A stretch of DNA of 64,000 nt from NCBI RefSeq assembly GCF_035917995.1, contig NZ_CP109131.1, positions 4,588,001 through 4,652,000 on the forward strand. Direction: 5' to 3'. Shown piece after piece: positions 16,849 to 26,350 of this stretch. The notes under the pieces are model-generated. The model was given only the letters and a program-made list of their open reading frames with translations, did no database searches and had not been told where the DNA came from. Position 1 is the first letter of the stretch, and each line of letters opens with the position of its first letter. Source of the DNA: Streptosporangium sp. NBC_01755 (GTDB lineage: Bacteria > Actinomycetota > Actinomycetes > Streptosporangiales > Streptosporangiaceae). Both the position numbers and the translations under genes were made by a program.

Positions 16849-19379
16849 CGCGCGCCCCCCTCGGTGGTCGTGTCGTTCCCCGCCGATGCCGATGCCGATG
16901 CCGATGCCGATGCCGATGCCGATGCCGGTGCCGGTGCCGGTGCCGGTGCCGGTCCCGATCCCGGTCCCGGCCAGATCGCCGGGTCCGCCTCGGTGACGGT
17001 TCGCCAGATCCGCTCCGGGGTGCAGGGCATCCGCACGTCGTGCACGCCGTACGGGCGCAGCGCGTCGACGATCGCGTTGACCACGGCGGGGGTGGAGGCG
17101 ATCGTCCCGGCCTCGCCGACGCCCTTGACGCCCAGCGGGTTGGTCGTCGCCGGGGTCTCGGTGCGGTCGGTGACGAAGTCGGGCAGGTCGGCCGCCGAAG
17201 GGATGAGGTAGTCGGCCATCGTCGTGGTGAGCAGGTTGCCCTCGGTGTCGTAGACCGCCTCCTCGAACAGCGCCTGGGCGATGCCCTGGGCGATGCCGCC
17301 GTGCACCTGGCCCTCGACGATCAGCGGGTTCACCACGGAGCCCACGTCGTCGACCGCCACGTAGGCCCGGATCTTCGAGGCGCCGGTCTCGGTGTCCACC
17401 TCGATCGCGCACAGGTGGGTGCCGTGCGGGAAGGAGAAGTTGTCCGGGTCGAAGGTCGCGTCGGCGTCCAGCGAGGGTTCGAAACCGTCGGGGAGGTCGT
17501 GCGCGGCGAAGGTGGCCAGTGCCAGCTCCTGGATGGTCCTGCCCGCCTCGGTGCCTCTGACCCTGAACGTGCCGTCGGTGAACTCGATGTCGTCGGCGGA
17601 GGCCTCAAGCACGTGCGCGGCGAGATCCTTGGCACGGTCCTTCACCTTCTCGCAGGCGGCCAGCACGGCGACGCCGCCCACCACCAGGGAGCGGGAGCCG
17701 TAGGTGTCCATGCCCTTGTGCGAGACGGACGTGTCGCCGTGCAGCACGGAGACGTCCTCGAACGGCACGCCCAGCGCGTCGGCGACGATCTGGCTCCAGG
17801 CCGTCTCGTGTCCCTGGCCGTGCGGTGAGGAGCCGGTGATGACCTCGACCTTGCCGGTGGGCAGCATCCTGACCGAGGCGTGCTCCCAGCCGCCCGCGCC
17901 GTAGCGGAGGCTGCCGAGCACCCGCGAGGGCGCCAGCCCGCACATCTCGGTGAACGTCGAGACGCCGATGCCGAGCTGGACCGGGTCGCGCCGGTCGCGC
18001 CGGTCCGCCTGCTCGGCCCTGAGTTTGTCGTAGCCGAGCAGGGTCAGAGCCCGCTCGGTCGCCGCCTCGTAGTTGCCCGAGTCGTAGGTCAGCCCGCAGA
18101 TCGTGGTGTACGGGAACTCCTCGTGGGTGATCCAGTTGCGGCGCCGCAGCTCGATGGGGTCCATGCCCAGCTCGTGGGCGAGCTCCTCCATCGCGCGCTC
18201 GATCGCGAACGTCGCCTCCGGGCGGCCCGCGCCCCGGTAGGCGTCGGTCGGCATCTTGGTGGTGAAGACGCCCGTACAGGTGAAGTCGTAGGCGTCCATC
18301 TTGTAGATGCCGTTGTACATGAACGCGCCGAGCAGCGGTATACCCGGCGTGACCAGCATCAGGTAGGCGCCCATGTCGGCGAGCAGGTCCACCTTGACGC
18401 CCCGCACCCGCCCGTCCCGGTCGGCGGCGACGGAGATCCGCTGGAGCTGGTCGCGGCCGTGGTGCACCGTCAGGTTGCCCTCGGAGCGGGACTCGGTCCA
18501 CTTCACCGGCCTGCCCAGCCTGCGGGCCAGCAGCAGCGCGAGCACCTCCTCGGCGGTGACCTGGAGCTTGGAACCGAAGCCGCCGCCCACGTCGGGGGCG
18601 ATCACGCGCAGCTTGTGCTCGGGGATGCCCGTCGTCAGCGCGAGCATGACGCGCAGGATGTGCGGGACCTGGGTGGACGAGTAGAGCGTGAAGGTGTCGC
18701 CGTCGGTGGTGGCCACGACCGCGCGAGGCTCCATGGCGGTCGGGATGAGCCGCTGCTGCACGTAGGTGCGCTCGATCACCACGGGGGCGTCGCGGAACGC
18801 CTCCTCGATGTCGCCTCCGGCGAACTTCCAGGTGAACGCCTGGTTCCCGGCTTCGTGGACCTTGGGGCTCCCCTCGGCGAGCGCCTCGGTCATGTCGAGC
18901 ACCGCTTCCAGCGGCTCGTAGTCGATCTCGATCGCCTCCAGGGCGTCGGCCGCCCGGTAGCGGTCGGTGGCGACCACGCAGGCCACCGCCTCGCCGACAT
19001 AGCGGACCTCGTCCACCGCCATGGGCGGGTGGTCGGGGATGACGATGTCCTCGCTGACCGGCCAGGCACAGGGGAGGCTGCCCTGCTCGTCGGCGAAGTC
19101 GCGCCCGCTGTAGACGGCGACCACGCCCGGCCGGCCGCTCGCGGCCGAGGTGTCGACGCGGGTGATCCTGGCGTGGGCCATCGGGCTGCGCAGGAAGGCC
19201 ACGTACATCATGCCGGGGAGCTGGATGTTGTCGGTCCAGGTGGTCCGGCCGGTGACCAGCCGGGCGTCCTCCTTGCGCCTGCGCGCCCTGCCGACCTCGT
19301 GGGCGGCGGACGGGCTGTTCAGCCGGTCGCTCTCGGCGATCCGCTCACCGACCAGGCCGGCGTCGAGCTGCTCGGTCAT
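16845..19379 (-). CDS. coxL: Molybdenum hydroxylase large subunit, form II CoxL type
   Basis: An 844-residue molybdopterin-binding subunit of the xanthine oxidase family. It has GGGFGSK near residue 260, the signature [10 protein letters not shown], and the catalytic-glutamate motif GVGEAG near the C-terminus. True CO dehydrogenases (form I) carry AYxCSFR; AYRGAGR marks form II, whose physiological substrate is uncertain (established knowledge). The protein ends in an odd Ala-Pro then Ala-Ser dipeptide tail encoded by hexanucleotide repeats. Start ATG 19379 overlaps the coxS stop (ATGA). Gene order S-L-M differs from the classical M-S-L operon. Confidence 0.92.
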   Translation of the reverse strand: MTEQLDAGLVGERIAESDRLNSPSAAHEVGRARRRKEDARLVTGRTTWTDNIQLPGMMYVAFLRSPMAHARITRVDTSAASGRPGVVAVYSGRDFADEQGSLPCAWPVSEDIVIPDHPPMAVDEVRYVGEAVACVVATDRYRAADALEAIEIDYEPLEAVLDMTEALAEGSPKVHEAGNQAFTWKFAGGDIEEAFRDAPVVIERTYVQQRLIPTAMEPRAVVATTDGDTFTLYSSTQVPHILRVMLALTTGIPEHKLRVIAPDVGGGFGSKLQVTAEEVLALLLARRLGRPVKWTESRSEGNLTVHHGRDQLQRISVAADRDGRVRGVKVDLLADMGAYLMLVTPGIPLLGAFMYNGIYKMDAYDFTCTGVFTTKMPTDAYRGAGRPEATFAIERAMEELAHELGMDPIELRRRNWITHEEFPYTTICGLTYDSGNYEAATERALTLLGYDKLRAEQADRRDRRDPVQLGIGVSTFTEMCGLAPSRVLGSLRYGAGGWEHASVRMLPTGKVEVITGSSPHGQGHETAWSQIVADALGVPFEDVSVLHGDTSVSHKGMDTYGSRSLVVGGVAVLAACEKVKDRAKDLAAHVLEASADDIEFTDGTFRVRGTEAGRTIQELALATFAAHDLPDGFEPSLDADATFDPDNFSFPHGTHLCAIEVDTETGASKIRAYVAVDDVGSVVNPLIVEGQVHGGIAQGIAQALFEEAVYDTEGNLLTTTMADYLIPSAADLPDFVTDRTETPATTNPLGVKGVGEAGTIASTPAVVNAIVDALRPYGVHDVRMPCTPERIWRTVTEADPAIWPGPGSGPAPAPAPAPASASASASASASASAGNDTTTEGGAR
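16882..16952. repeat. Hexanucleotide repeat encoding the CoxL tail
   Basis: About seven GCCGAT units are followed by about five GCCGGT units, read on the minus strand as alternating Ala-Ser and Ala-Pro codons. It lies fully inside the 3' end of coxL and keeps the frame because the unit is six bases. Length variation between strains would be expected from slippage. Confidence 0.9.
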
Positions 19380-19876
19380 GGCGTTGGCACCTCCTGCTCG
19401 GATGTGCTCCGCCGCGACATCTCCGCCGCGCCGCGCCGCACCGCCCTGACGATGTTGCAGTACCCCGTGCACCGGCACAGGTTGCCCTCCAGTCCCTCGC
19501 GGACCGCCTCCTCCGACGGGTCTGGATCGTCCCTGAGCAGGTCGATCGCGGCCATGATCATGCCGGGGGTGCAGTACCCGCACTGCAGGGCGTGCTCTTC
19601 GTGAAAGGCCTGCTGCATGGGATGCCACTCGCCTCCCCGCGCCAGGCCCTCAACCGTGACGATGTCGCTCCCGTCGGCCTGCACGGCGAGCACGGAACAA
19701 CTCTTCGCGCTCCTGCCGTCGAGCATCACGGTGCAGGCGCCGCAGTTGCTGGTGTCACAGCCGATGGGCGTGCCGGTCTTGCCGAGTCGATCTCGTAGCA
19801 GATGGACGAGGAGGAGGCGCGGCTCGACCTCCTCCTCGTATGCGATTCCATCGACGTTGACGGTTATTCGGGGCAT
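19376..19876 (-). CDS. coxS: Molybdenum hydroxylase iron-sulfur subunit (CoxS family)
   Basis: A 166-residue small subunit with two [2Fe-2S] clusters. The N-terminal plant-type ferredoxin domain has [16 protein letters not shown] (Cys 40, 45, 48) and Cys60. The C-terminal domain has [11 protein letters not shown] and CRCTGY. Start ATG 19876 is preceded by GGAGG at proper distance; an in-frame GTG seven codons earlier is less likely. It is first in the coxSLM operon. Electrons released at the molybdenum site of CoxL pass through these clusters to FAD on CoxM. Confidence 0.93.
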   Translation of the reverse strand: MPRITVNVDGIAYEEEVEPRLLLVHLLRDRLGKTGTPIGCDTSNCGACTVMLDGRSAKSCSVLAVQADGSDIVTVEGLARGGEWHPMQQAFHEEHALQCGYCTPGMIMAAIDLLRDDPDPSEEAVREGLEGNLCRCTGYCNIVRAVRRGAAEMSRRSTSEQEVPTP

Positions 19877-19980
19877 ACGTCCTCCAAGGGCAACCACAGG
19901 GGTACGGGAGAAGTGAGAACCGATAAATGAGAACTTACGCCCCAGTTCTCCCCGGTCAACCCCCTGGTCTCACGCCGGTC

Positions 19981-20403
19981 TCACGCCAACGGAAGTTCTT
20001 CCGGTCCGCGGCCGCCGAGAATACGGCGGTCCGCATCGTCGATTCTGAGGTCGTTGATACTCGCCTCACGACGCCGCATCAGCCCGTCGTCGGCGAACTC
20101 CCACAGCTCGTTTCCGTAGCTGCGCCACCACTGACCGTCCGCGTCGTGCCACTCGTACTGGAACCGTACGGCGATGCGGTTGCCGCCGAACGTCCACAGA
20201 TTCTTGCGGAGCCTGTAGTCCTGCTCCCTGGCCCACTTGCGGCTCAGAAACTCCCTGATCTCCTCGCGCCCGGTGAGGAACTCGTCCCGGTTGCGCCAGA
20301 CCGAGTCGGGCGTGTAGGCGAGCGAGACCCGCTCGGGGTCACGCGTGTTCCATGCGTCCTCGGCGGCCTGGACCTTCGCCCTGGCGGTCTCCTCGGTGAA
20401 CAT
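19981..20403 (-). CDS. DUF1348 (nuclear transport factor 2-like) protein
   Basis: A 140-residue protein of the DUF1348/SnoaL-like superfamily: small cone-shaped alpha+beta proteins with varied roles. Family features are [40 protein letters not shown], and [23 protein letters not shown] 20403 is seven bases after GGAGG; a GTG codon immediately before it is also possible. No neighbour indicates a substrate. The family name is secure; function is unknown. Confidence 0.85.
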   Translation of the reverse strand: MFTEETARAKVQAAEDAWNTRDPERVSLAYTPDSVWRNRDEFLTGREEIREFLSRKWAREQDYRLRKNLWTFGGNRIAVRFQYEWHDADGQWWRSYGNELWEFADDGLMRRREASINDLRIDDADRRILGGRGPEELPLA

Positions 20404-20567
20404 CACACTTCCTCCAGAGATATCGCCCGCGCGGGACAGGCAAGCGCGGGTCCCTGACCTCGTCGATCAGCGTGCCGCCCGGTTCGGCGACGCCGACCAA
20501 CCGATCATCGCCCAGGTCGAACGGCTTGGGCGTGACGGACACGCCGCCCGGTCCATGACGACCCTCG

Positions 20568-21500
20568 TCACGGCCCCTCTCCCCGACCGGGGCCTGCCGT
20601 GAGGCCGAAGCCCGCCGTGAGGGCGGCATGCGCCGGTGGGTTGTGCCGGGAGTACTCCCCGAGCCGCCAGCGGAGCGGGCCGGCTCCCTGTACGCGGATG
20701 ATCCGGTCCAGCTCGAACCCGACCAGCCGCTGGGCCCCCGGGACGCCGCCCGGATCCCAGTCGACGCGGGCACGCCCGGTCAGGTGCAGGGCGTCGCCGT
20801 TCTCCCAGTCGAGGAAGAGCAGGCCGCAGCGTTCGTCCAGTTCCAGGTTCCCGAGCGTCATGTACATCGAGTTGCCGACGTAGTCCGGCCAGACCAGCCG
20901 CCGGTCGCCCATCACCCGGACGAACCCCGGGTTGCCGCCCCGGTGCGACAGATCGGCGCCGAGGCCGGGGGCCGAGGTGGCGATGAAGAACGTGTCGGCG
21001 CCTTCGATCCACGCGCGGTCGCCGTCGCCGAACGCGGTCGCCGAGGAGGAGCCGGTGGCGGGCCCGGTGACCTCCGCGACGACGTCCCGCGCCTGGATGT
21101 ACTTGGGGCAGTTGGCGTACGTCTGCTCGGTGCGGACGACCAGTCGCCCGCCGTCCCGCAGGACCGTGCCGTTGACCCGCATCCTGCGCCTGCTCCACGG
21201 CTCGATCGCGAGCATCCCGATCTCGCCCTCGTCCAGCCCCGCCAGCGGGTCGTGCCCACCCGGCACCGCCTTGATCACCACGGTCCGCTCGTCCACGGCC
21301 TCGGCGAACCCCTCGGGACCGGTCAGGGCCGTCGCCCACGGGAGCCCGTTCCGCCCCAGGGCTCCGATCAGCAGCATCCGCTGTCGCCCCAGGAACTCGG
21401 CCGCCACCGCCGGGACCTCCGGCCGGGCCCTGGCCGAACCCAGTGCCACCGCGCGGACCCCGGCCTTGTGCTGCACGGCGAGCTCTCCGGCGTGCTTCAT
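20568..21500 (-). CDS. Pyridoxamine-5'-phosphate-oxidase-like flavoprotein
   Basis: A 310-residue member of the PNPOx-like split-barrel superfamily, probably binding FMN, F420 or haem. Landmarks are EFLGRQRMLLIGALGRNGLPWATALTG-type first strand segment (residues 35-62), [26 protein letters not shown] (around 165-185) and SMYMTLGNLELDERCGLLFLDWE. It starts six bases after the VOC gene stop, so both share an operon behind the CTAACG boxes. A role in oxidative or xenobiotic chemistry is possible but not shown. Confidence 0.85.
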   Translation of the reverse strand: MKHAGELAVQHKAGVRAVALGSARARPEVPAVAAEFLGRQRMLLIGALGRNGLPWATALTGPEGFAEAVDERTVVIKAVPGGHDPLAGLDEGEIGMLAIEPWSRRRMRVNGTVLRDGGRLVVRTEQTYANCPKYIQARDVVAEVTGPATGSSSATAFGDGDRAWIEGADTFFIATSAPGLGADLSHRGGNPGFVRVMGDRRLVWPDYVGNSMYMTLGNLELDERCGLLFLDWENGDALHLTGRARVDWDPGGVPGAQRLVGFELDRIIRVQGAGPLRWRLGEYSRHNPPAHAALTAGFGLTAGPGRGEGP

Positions 21501-21506
21501 GATCGC

Positions 21507-21950
21507 CTAGAAGAAGCCGCAGGTGGGGGCGGTGGCCACTGGAACCGGGGAGCCTTCGGCGCCGGTGGGCGCGTAGATCTCCAGCCGGATTCCGTCCGGG
21601 TCCTCGAAGAACACGCCTCCCGAGGACGCGCCCTCGCCGTGCGCCACCACGCCGTCGTGGTGGATGGTGGCGCCGACCGCCCTGATCGCCTCCTCGGCCC
21701 TGCGGACCGTCTCGATGTCGGGAACCTGGAAGGACAGGTGGTGCAGGCCGGGCAGTCCGGTGGCGAAGCGGCCGTCGCTCTGCTGCCAGAGGGTGAGCAC
21801 CAGCTCGCCGTCGCGGCCGAGGAAGGCGTACCGGCGATCCGCCTCGCCGGACTCGGCGAGGACCTCGAAGCCGAAGATCTTCGAGTAGAAGTCCGTGGAC
21901 CTGTCGAGGTCGGAGACGTTGAGGCCGACATGGCCGGTCTGGAAGGTCAT
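21507..21950 (-). CDS. VOC-superfamily (glyoxalase/dioxygenase-like) protein
   Basis: A 147-residue protein with two vicinal-oxygen-chelate modules. The first begins TGHVGLNVSDLDRSTDFYSK, the second LHHLSFQVPDIETVRRAEE. Metal ligands would be the histidines of these strands plus Glu in the FFEDPDGIRLEIYAP motif. GAGGGAGAG precedes ATG 21950. The C-terminal CGFF is unusual. It heads a two-gene unit with the PNPOx-like gene and is preceded by two pairs of inverted CTAACG boxes. Substrate unknown. Confidence 0.88.
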   Translation of the reverse strand: MTFQTGHVGLNVSDLDRSTDFYSKIFGFEVLAESGEADRRYAFLGRDGELVLTLWQQSDGRFATGLPGLHHLSFQVPDIETVRRAEEAIRAVGATIHHDGVVAHGEGASSGGVFFEDPDGIRLEIYAPTGAEGSPVPVATAPTCGFF

Positions 21951-21971
21951 CTGATCTCTCCCTCACGTTTT

Positions 21972-22038
21972 CTAACGGCTGGATCCGTTAGGTTCGCTGC
22001 TCACAATCTAACGCGAAATGGATATTTGTCACGTTAGA
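21972..22038. promoter_or_regulatory. Four CTAACG boxes forming two inverted repeats upstream of the VOC gene
   Basis: CTAACGG at 21972-21978 pairs with CCGTTAG at 21985-21991 (six-base spacer). TCTAACG at 22007-22013 pairs with CGTTAGA at 22032-22038. All four copies contain the same CTAACG hexamer and lie 22-88 bases upstream of the VOC start. They look like two operator sites for one dimeric repressor, perhaps TetR- or MarR-type. The regulator gene is not evident next to them. Confidence 0.65.
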
Positions 22039-22180
22039 AATATGTGGCATAAATCACTATTGATTAGCTGGGGGCGGGCCTGGATGAGAGGGGCAGCCGA
22101 GGTGGAACCCGCCGGATGGGTGCACGGCAGGCGTGGCGCGGGACCACACGGGACCACACGGGACCACGCCGCCAGGCGCG

Positions 22181-22271
22181 AAGACGGGTGCGAAGGCAGG
22201 CGTGGAGACGGATGTGAAGGCAGAGGTGAAGACGGGTGCGAAGGCAGGCGTGGAGACGGATGTGAAGGCAG
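22181..22271. repeat. Direct repeat, 43 bp with 48-bp period
   Basis: The 43 bases at 22181-22223 recur exactly at 22229-22271; internal GAAGGCAG and GGAGACG sub-repeats are also visible. Just before it, GGGACCACAC recurs three times (22140-22168). The array lies in the 373-base gap between the VOC operator and the CGNR gene, directly beyond the CGNR stop. Frames through it are open but have no recognisable family. Confidence 0.85.
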
Positions 22272-22323
22272 GTGTCGCCGGATGCGGAGACGGGAGAGGT
22301 GAGGCCGCCCGGTACCGGGCGGG

Positions 22324-22899
22324 TCAGCCGTCCCGGTGCTGGCGGTAGTGGCGGGCGGCGCGGGCCCGGTTGCCGCAGCCGACCGAGCACCACTCCTGCC
22401 GGGCGTGCTCCTTGACGAAATAGAGCACGCAGCGGGGGGCGGGGCAGACGCGGATCTGCTCGCGCCGTGGTCCGGCCAGCAGTTCGATCACCGACGTCGC
22501 GAGGACCGCCCGGATCCGTTCGGACTCCGTGGCCCCGACACCCGGGACCGTCCCTGCCCGGGGGGCCTCTCCGGCGGGCCACTCCAATCGCGGGGCCGAC
22601 GGCACGGCCAGCGCCACGGCGTTGACCAGGTCGAGCGACTCGGCGAAGTCCGGGAGCCGGTGCGCGTCCGCGTCGCTCGCGGCGCCCGGCGCCACGGCCC
22701 TGGCGAAGAGCGCCCGCACGGCCTGCCGCAGCTCGACCACCTCGCGCCGCAAGCCCTCAGAGGCGGTGAAGTCCGGGCCGATGCCCAGCTCGGCGGCGTG
22801 TGCCCGGGCCCACGCGGTCATGCCCTCGACGTCGGCGAGCAGGTCCGTCAGACCGGTCCGCGTTGCGCGGACGGTACTGACGAACTCCAGGGCCGACAT
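22324..22899 (-). CDS. CGNR zinc-finger regulator (ABATE domain)
   Basis: A 191-residue CGNR family protein. Residues 1-135 form the ABATE domain, proposed as a stress-linked ligand-binding region. The C-terminal zinc finger reads RVCPAPRCVLYFVKEHARQEWCSVGCGNRARAARHY, so only the CGNR signature and the Cys pairs (CPAPRC, CSVGC) are stressed here. The ending RHYRQHRDG is typical of the family. It likely binds DNA. It is monocistronic with a weak ribosome site before ATG 22899. Confidence 0.9.
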   Translation of the reverse strand: MSALEFVSTVRATRTGLTDLLADVEGMTAWARAHAAELGIGPDFTASEGLRREVVELRQAVRALFARAVAPGAASDADAHRLPDFAESLDLVNAVALAVPSAPRLEWPAGEAPRAGTVPGVGATESERIRAVLATSVIELLAGPRREQIRVCPAPRCVLYFVKEHARQEWCSVGCGNRARAARHYRQHRDG

Positions 22900-23108
22900 G
22901 CTTCGAGCCTAATGCCCGATCTGACCCTTTGCCGTGAGGTCCGGACCGTCCTGATCTCCACGCGTACCGTATCTCCGCCCCGCGGTGACGGACCTGGGCC
23001 AACGTGGGTGTGCACCGGCCCCGCTCACCGCGCACGCGACATCGTCGCAGGCCGGCGACTACGCGAGATCCAGCCGTTCCGGGTAGGGGTCGCGTGCGGA
23101 GTGCGGGG

Positions 23109-23315
23109 CTAGCGCCGGATGACCTTGGCGAGGATGGCGACCAGGCCCGCCAGGCCCAGGCCGCCCACCAGGACCGTGAGCATGCCCAGCGGCTGGACGG
23201 ACGGCCGGATGATGAAGACGATCCCGGCCGCGATGAACAACATGCCGCTGAGCAGGGCCATCCAGTCGGTGCGATGCACGCTCCGGGGCTCGGGCCGGTC
23301 GTGGTCAGGCAGCAC
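23109..23315 (-). CDS. Small two-helix membrane protein
   Basis: A 68-residue protein with a short hydrophilic N-terminus and two predicted membrane helices: ALLSGMLFIAAGIVFII (residues 20-36) and LGMLTVLVGGLGLAGLVAIL (residues 43-62). It ends with a basic AKVIRR. Its start overlaps the 3' end of the PspC-domain gene by 11 bases, so it belongs to that transcription unit. I do not recognise a named family. A role in the envelope-stress locus is suggested only by position. Confidence 0.7.
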   Translation of the reverse strand: MLPDHDRPEPRSVHRTDWMALLSGMLFIAAGIVFIIRPSVQPLGMLTVLVGGLGLAGLVAILAKVIRR

Positions 23316-24975
23316 GGCGCACCTCCACGTCCCCGATGCCCGCCTTGACGTTCAGCACGATGGTCGCCACGTCGCCCTTGGGGGCCACCTCGGGCTCCAG
23401 GATTTTGTCGTGCCGGATGTCGGCACCCCCCTCCACCGTGTGGTCGATCTTGACGTCGCCGAACCTGGTGCGGCCCTTCACCTCGATCCTGGCCGTCGCC
23501 GGCAGGATCACGCTGATCTCGCCGACCGAGACCGAGATGTCCACAACGGTTCGCGAGCCCGGCGGCAGGACCAGCTCGCTCAGGTCCAGCACGCCCTCGC
23601 CCACGCCCACCGAGTAGCTGCGGGCCATCTCGGACAGGGAGGTGGGCTCCCAGTGGTAGTTGCCGTACCTCTTCGGCACACCGCCCAGCATGGGCCCCGC
23701 GACCAGGGCGATCGACAGAACGGTGCCGGTCGCGACCAGCCCCGCTCCCCGGCCGAACCAGGCGGCGACCAGCAGTCCGACGCCGACGACGACGAGCGCC
23801 GCGCCGCCCGCGACCGTCATGTTGACCTGTCCTGAAGCGGACTGGATCGCCACAGTGATCCCTCCAACGATCATGGCCAGGAAGATGGTGACGACCCCGA
23901 CGAGCGATCTGGGCCGTCGCGGTCTGGGGGGCCTCATCGCCGTCGCGCCGTGCCCGGACGGGGCGTAAGGGGTGTAGGGGGAGTACGGCTGCTGCCGCCT
24001 CCGGGGGTCAAGCGGCCGGTAGGGGCCGTACGGCGAGAAAGGCTCACCGGAGGAGTCGAACGACGGTCTCGCGGTGCGGTACGGATCCGGTGGGATGTCT
24101 CCGGGTGGCGGGGCAGGACGGGCAGGTGAGTCCGGGACAGCCCCGGCGAAGGTCTCGGAGGCGCTCTCGGGACCGGCTTGGGGACTGGATTGGGGACCGG
24201 CCTCGGAACCTGGGCCGGGCGGCGTGCCCGGGGCTGACCCGGCACGGGCCTCCGGAGCGGGGGCGGGGGCGGGGGACGGCCGCTCCGGCGCGGACCACGG
24301 CCCGGCCTCCGCGGCGGGCGCGTACCGCTCCGTGACCGTCTCGCCGCCCGGGCGGGTGGCGTACGCCCCGAGGCCCGAGGCCGGCGGCGCGGTGGTGCGG
24401 GAGGCCGGATCCTGCTCCCCGACGGGACGCCGGACGGCGGCGGTGCCCGGCCCGTGGGCGAACGGGCCCGGCCACTGGTCCGCCGGGCGCGGTGCGCGGC
24501 GCCTGCGCAGCCGGTCGGGCAGCGACCTGGCCACGGCCAGCAGGTCCACCCCGCGGGAGTGGGCGGCGAGCAGGGCGATGGCGAACACCGTGCCGACCAC
24601 GACCGTGGCGGTGCCGACGCCGTCCGAGGAGACATTGACGACCAGCCCGAGGGCGAACAGGCCTGTCAGCAGGGTCAGGACCGTCTCGCTGTCGAAGTCG
24701 CGCCGACTCCACTGCTCCACGTAGCCGGGGCCGCCGTTGGTCTCGCGCATCAGCAGGAACGCCGCGATGTAGAGCATGATGCCGATTCCCGAGCCGAGCA
24801 CCAGCACCGCGAAACCTACCCGCAACAGCACCGGGTCGATTCCGGCGTACCGCCCCAGACCCGCGCAGACGCCGGTCAGCATGCGCCCCTCGTCGCTGCG
24901 CCGCAGGCAGCGATCCTCCGCGGGGGAGCCGGGCGGTGAGCCGGGCGTGGCGCTCGCCGGATCGGTGTCGTTCAT
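23305..24975 (-). CDS. PspC-domain membrane protein with C-terminal LiaF/toast-rack-like domain
   Basis: A 556-residue envelope-stress-type protein. A PspC domain occupies about residues 22-80 (LRRSDEGRMLTGVCAGLGRY, then DPVLLRVGFAVLVL). Further helices follow at about 95-140. A long Pro/Ala/Gly-rich stretch spans about 185-350, then two to three helices (SLVGVVTIFLAMIVGGITVA). An extracytoplasmic beta-rich end has repeated V-D-I-S-V-S-V-G-E-I type strands like the LiaF C-terminal/toast-rack fold. ATG 24975 gives the canonical short N-terminus. It is divergent from a PspC-histidine kinase, which it may regulate (inference). Confidence 0.85.
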   Translation of the reverse strand: MNDTDPASATPGSPPGSPAEDRCLRRSDEGRMLTGVCAGLGRYAGIDPVLLRVGFAVLVLGSGIGIMLYIAAFLLMRETNGGPGYVEQWSRRDFDSETVLTLLTGLFALGLVVNVSSDGVGTATVVVGTVFAIALLAAHSRGVDLLAVARSLPDRLRRRRAPRPADQWPGPFAHGPGTAAVRRPVGEQDPASRTTAPPASGLGAYATRPGGETVTERYAPAAEAGPWSAPERPSPAPAPAPEARAGSAPGTPPGPGSEAGPQSSPQAGPESASETFAGAVPDSPARPAPPPGDIPPDPYRTARPSFDSSGEPFSPYGPYRPLDPRRRQQPYSPYTPYAPSGHGATAMRPPRPRRPRSLVGVVTIFLAMIVGGITVAIQSASGQVNMTVAGGAALVVVGVGLLVAAWFGRGAGLVATGTVLSIALVAGPMLGGVPKRYGNYHWEPTSLSEMARSYSVGVGEGVLDLSELVLPPGSRTVVDISVSVGEISVILPATARIEVKGRTRFGDVKIDHTVEGGADIRHDKILEPEVAPKGDVATIVLNVKAGIGDVEVRRAA

Positions 24976-25117
24976 GTATCCATGGTGGCCTTTCCCCGGC
25001 TCGTGCCGCATCCGGGACACCCCTGAGTCGTCCCGGAGGGGAAACACCTCTCTCAGGGTCGCTTCAGGGGAACGCCTGATGTGCTGGCAGGGTGGTTCGT
25101 GTGACGATGCTGACGAT

Positions 25118-26332
25118 ATGGCTGACCGAACGACAATTCATGACACGGCGCCCGTGACCTCCGAGGATGCGCCTCTCCCTCGCCTGATGAGGCCGGTGGA
25201 GGGGCGGCTGGTGGCCGGGGTGGCCCATGGGGCCGCCGCCCAGCTCCGGCTCGACCCGGTCGTGCTGCGGCTGGCCTTCGTGCTGCTCACCGTCCTGGAC
25301 GGGTTCGGAGCCGTGGCGTACGCCGCCCTGTGGATGTTCACCCCGCGCGAACCGTACGAGGGCAAGGAACCCGCCAGGGACTGGAGCCAGCTCGCCGCGT
25401 ACACCGCGATCGGGCTGGCGCTGCTGGCCCTGGGCTGGCTCACCGGAACCTCGGGGGCCGGGATCGGGGCCTGGCCGATCGCCGTGGGCGGCATCGGCTC
25501 GCTGATCCTGTGGCAGCAGGCGGATCCGGACCGGCGGCAGCGCTGGATGACCACCACCGTCGGACAGGTTCGCCGGAACCGGGTCCGCACCGTCGCCGGG
25601 CTGGTGCTCGTCATGGTCGGCGCGATCGGTTTTCTGGTGGCCAACGACGAACTGGTCGAGGCCCGTTCCGGCATCATGTTCACGCTGGTGGTCGTGGGCG
25701 GTGTCGCGCTGATCGTGGCCCCCTGGCTGGCGGCCCTGTGGAAGGAACTGCAGCGCGAGCGCCGCGAGCGCATCCGGCAGGAGGAGCGCGCCGAGGTGGC
25801 CGCCCACGTGCACGACTCGGTGCTGCACACGCTGACGCTCATCCAGCGCAACGCCTCCGACTCGCGCGAGGTGATGAGGCTCGCCCGATCCCAGGAGCGG
25901 GAGCTGCGCAACTGGCTTTACCAACCACAGCAGGACGCCGACGCGTCGATGGCCGCGGCCGTGCGGCGGGTGGCGGCCGAGGAGGAGGACGCGCACGGGG
26001 TGCCGATCGAGGTCGTCTGCGTGGGCGACTGCCCGCTGACCCCCGAGCTGTCCGCGATGGTGCAGGCCGCGAGGCAGGCGATGGTCAACGCCGCGAAATA
26101 CTCCGGGTCCGAGGTCATCTCCGTCTACGCCGAGGCGGAACCCGAAGAGGTCACCATCTTCGTCAGGGATCGAGGGGTCGGGTTCGACATGGAGGACGTG
26201 CCCGAGGATCGTATGGGTATCCGCCAGTCGATCGTCGGCAGGATGGAGCGCCACGGGGGCAGCGCCCGGGTGCGGACCGAGCCCGGCGAGGGCACGGAAG
26301 TGATGCTGACCATGAAGCTGGAGAAGGTGTGA
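25118..26332 (+). CDS. PspC-domain sensor histidine kinase
   Basis: A 404-residue membrane kinase. An N-terminal PspC domain (PRLMRPVEGRLVAGVAHGAA, residues 20-75) is followed by hydrophobic helices to about residue 215. A dimerisation/phosphoacceptor region has HDSVLHTLTLIQRNA (His near 235). The GHKL ATPase domain shows N-box AARQAMVNAAKYSG, G1 DRGVGFD and G2 GIRQSIVGRMERHGG. It belongs with the DesK/LiaS-type kinases and faces the divergent PspC membrane protein. The LuxR response regulator follows 145 bases downstream. It probably senses membrane stress (family knowledge plus inference). Confidence 0.9.
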   Translation: MADRTTIHDTAPVTSEDAPLPRLMRPVEGRLVAGVAHGAAAQLRLDPVVLRLAFVLLTVLDGFGAVAYAALWMFTPREPYEGKEPARDWSQLAAYTAIGLALLALGWLTGTSGAGIGAWPIAVGGIGSLILWQQADPDRRQRWMTTTVGQVRRNRVRTVAGLVLVMVGAIGFLVANDELVEARSGIMFTLVVVGGVALIVAPWLAALWKELQRERRERIRQEERAEVAAHVHDSVLHTLTLIQRNASDSREVMRLARSQERELRNWLYQPQQDADASMAAAVRRVAAEEEDAHGVPIEVVCVGDCPLTPELSAMVQAARQAMVNAAKYSGSEVISVYAEAEPEEVTIFVRDRGVGFDMEDVPEDRMGIRQSIVGRMERHGGSARVRTEPGEGTEVMLTMKLEKV

Positions 26333-26350
26333 GTAGCGAGCGAGTCACGA

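Noticed and set aside
16845..19628. 927-residue form of CoxL
   Set aside because: The extra N-terminus overlaps coxS out of frame; ATG 19379 overlaps the coxS stop in the usual way.
22018..22302. Plus-strand 94-residue frame with GCEGRRGD-like repeats
   Set aside because: Entirely created by the 48-bp repeat. No ribosome site and no family.
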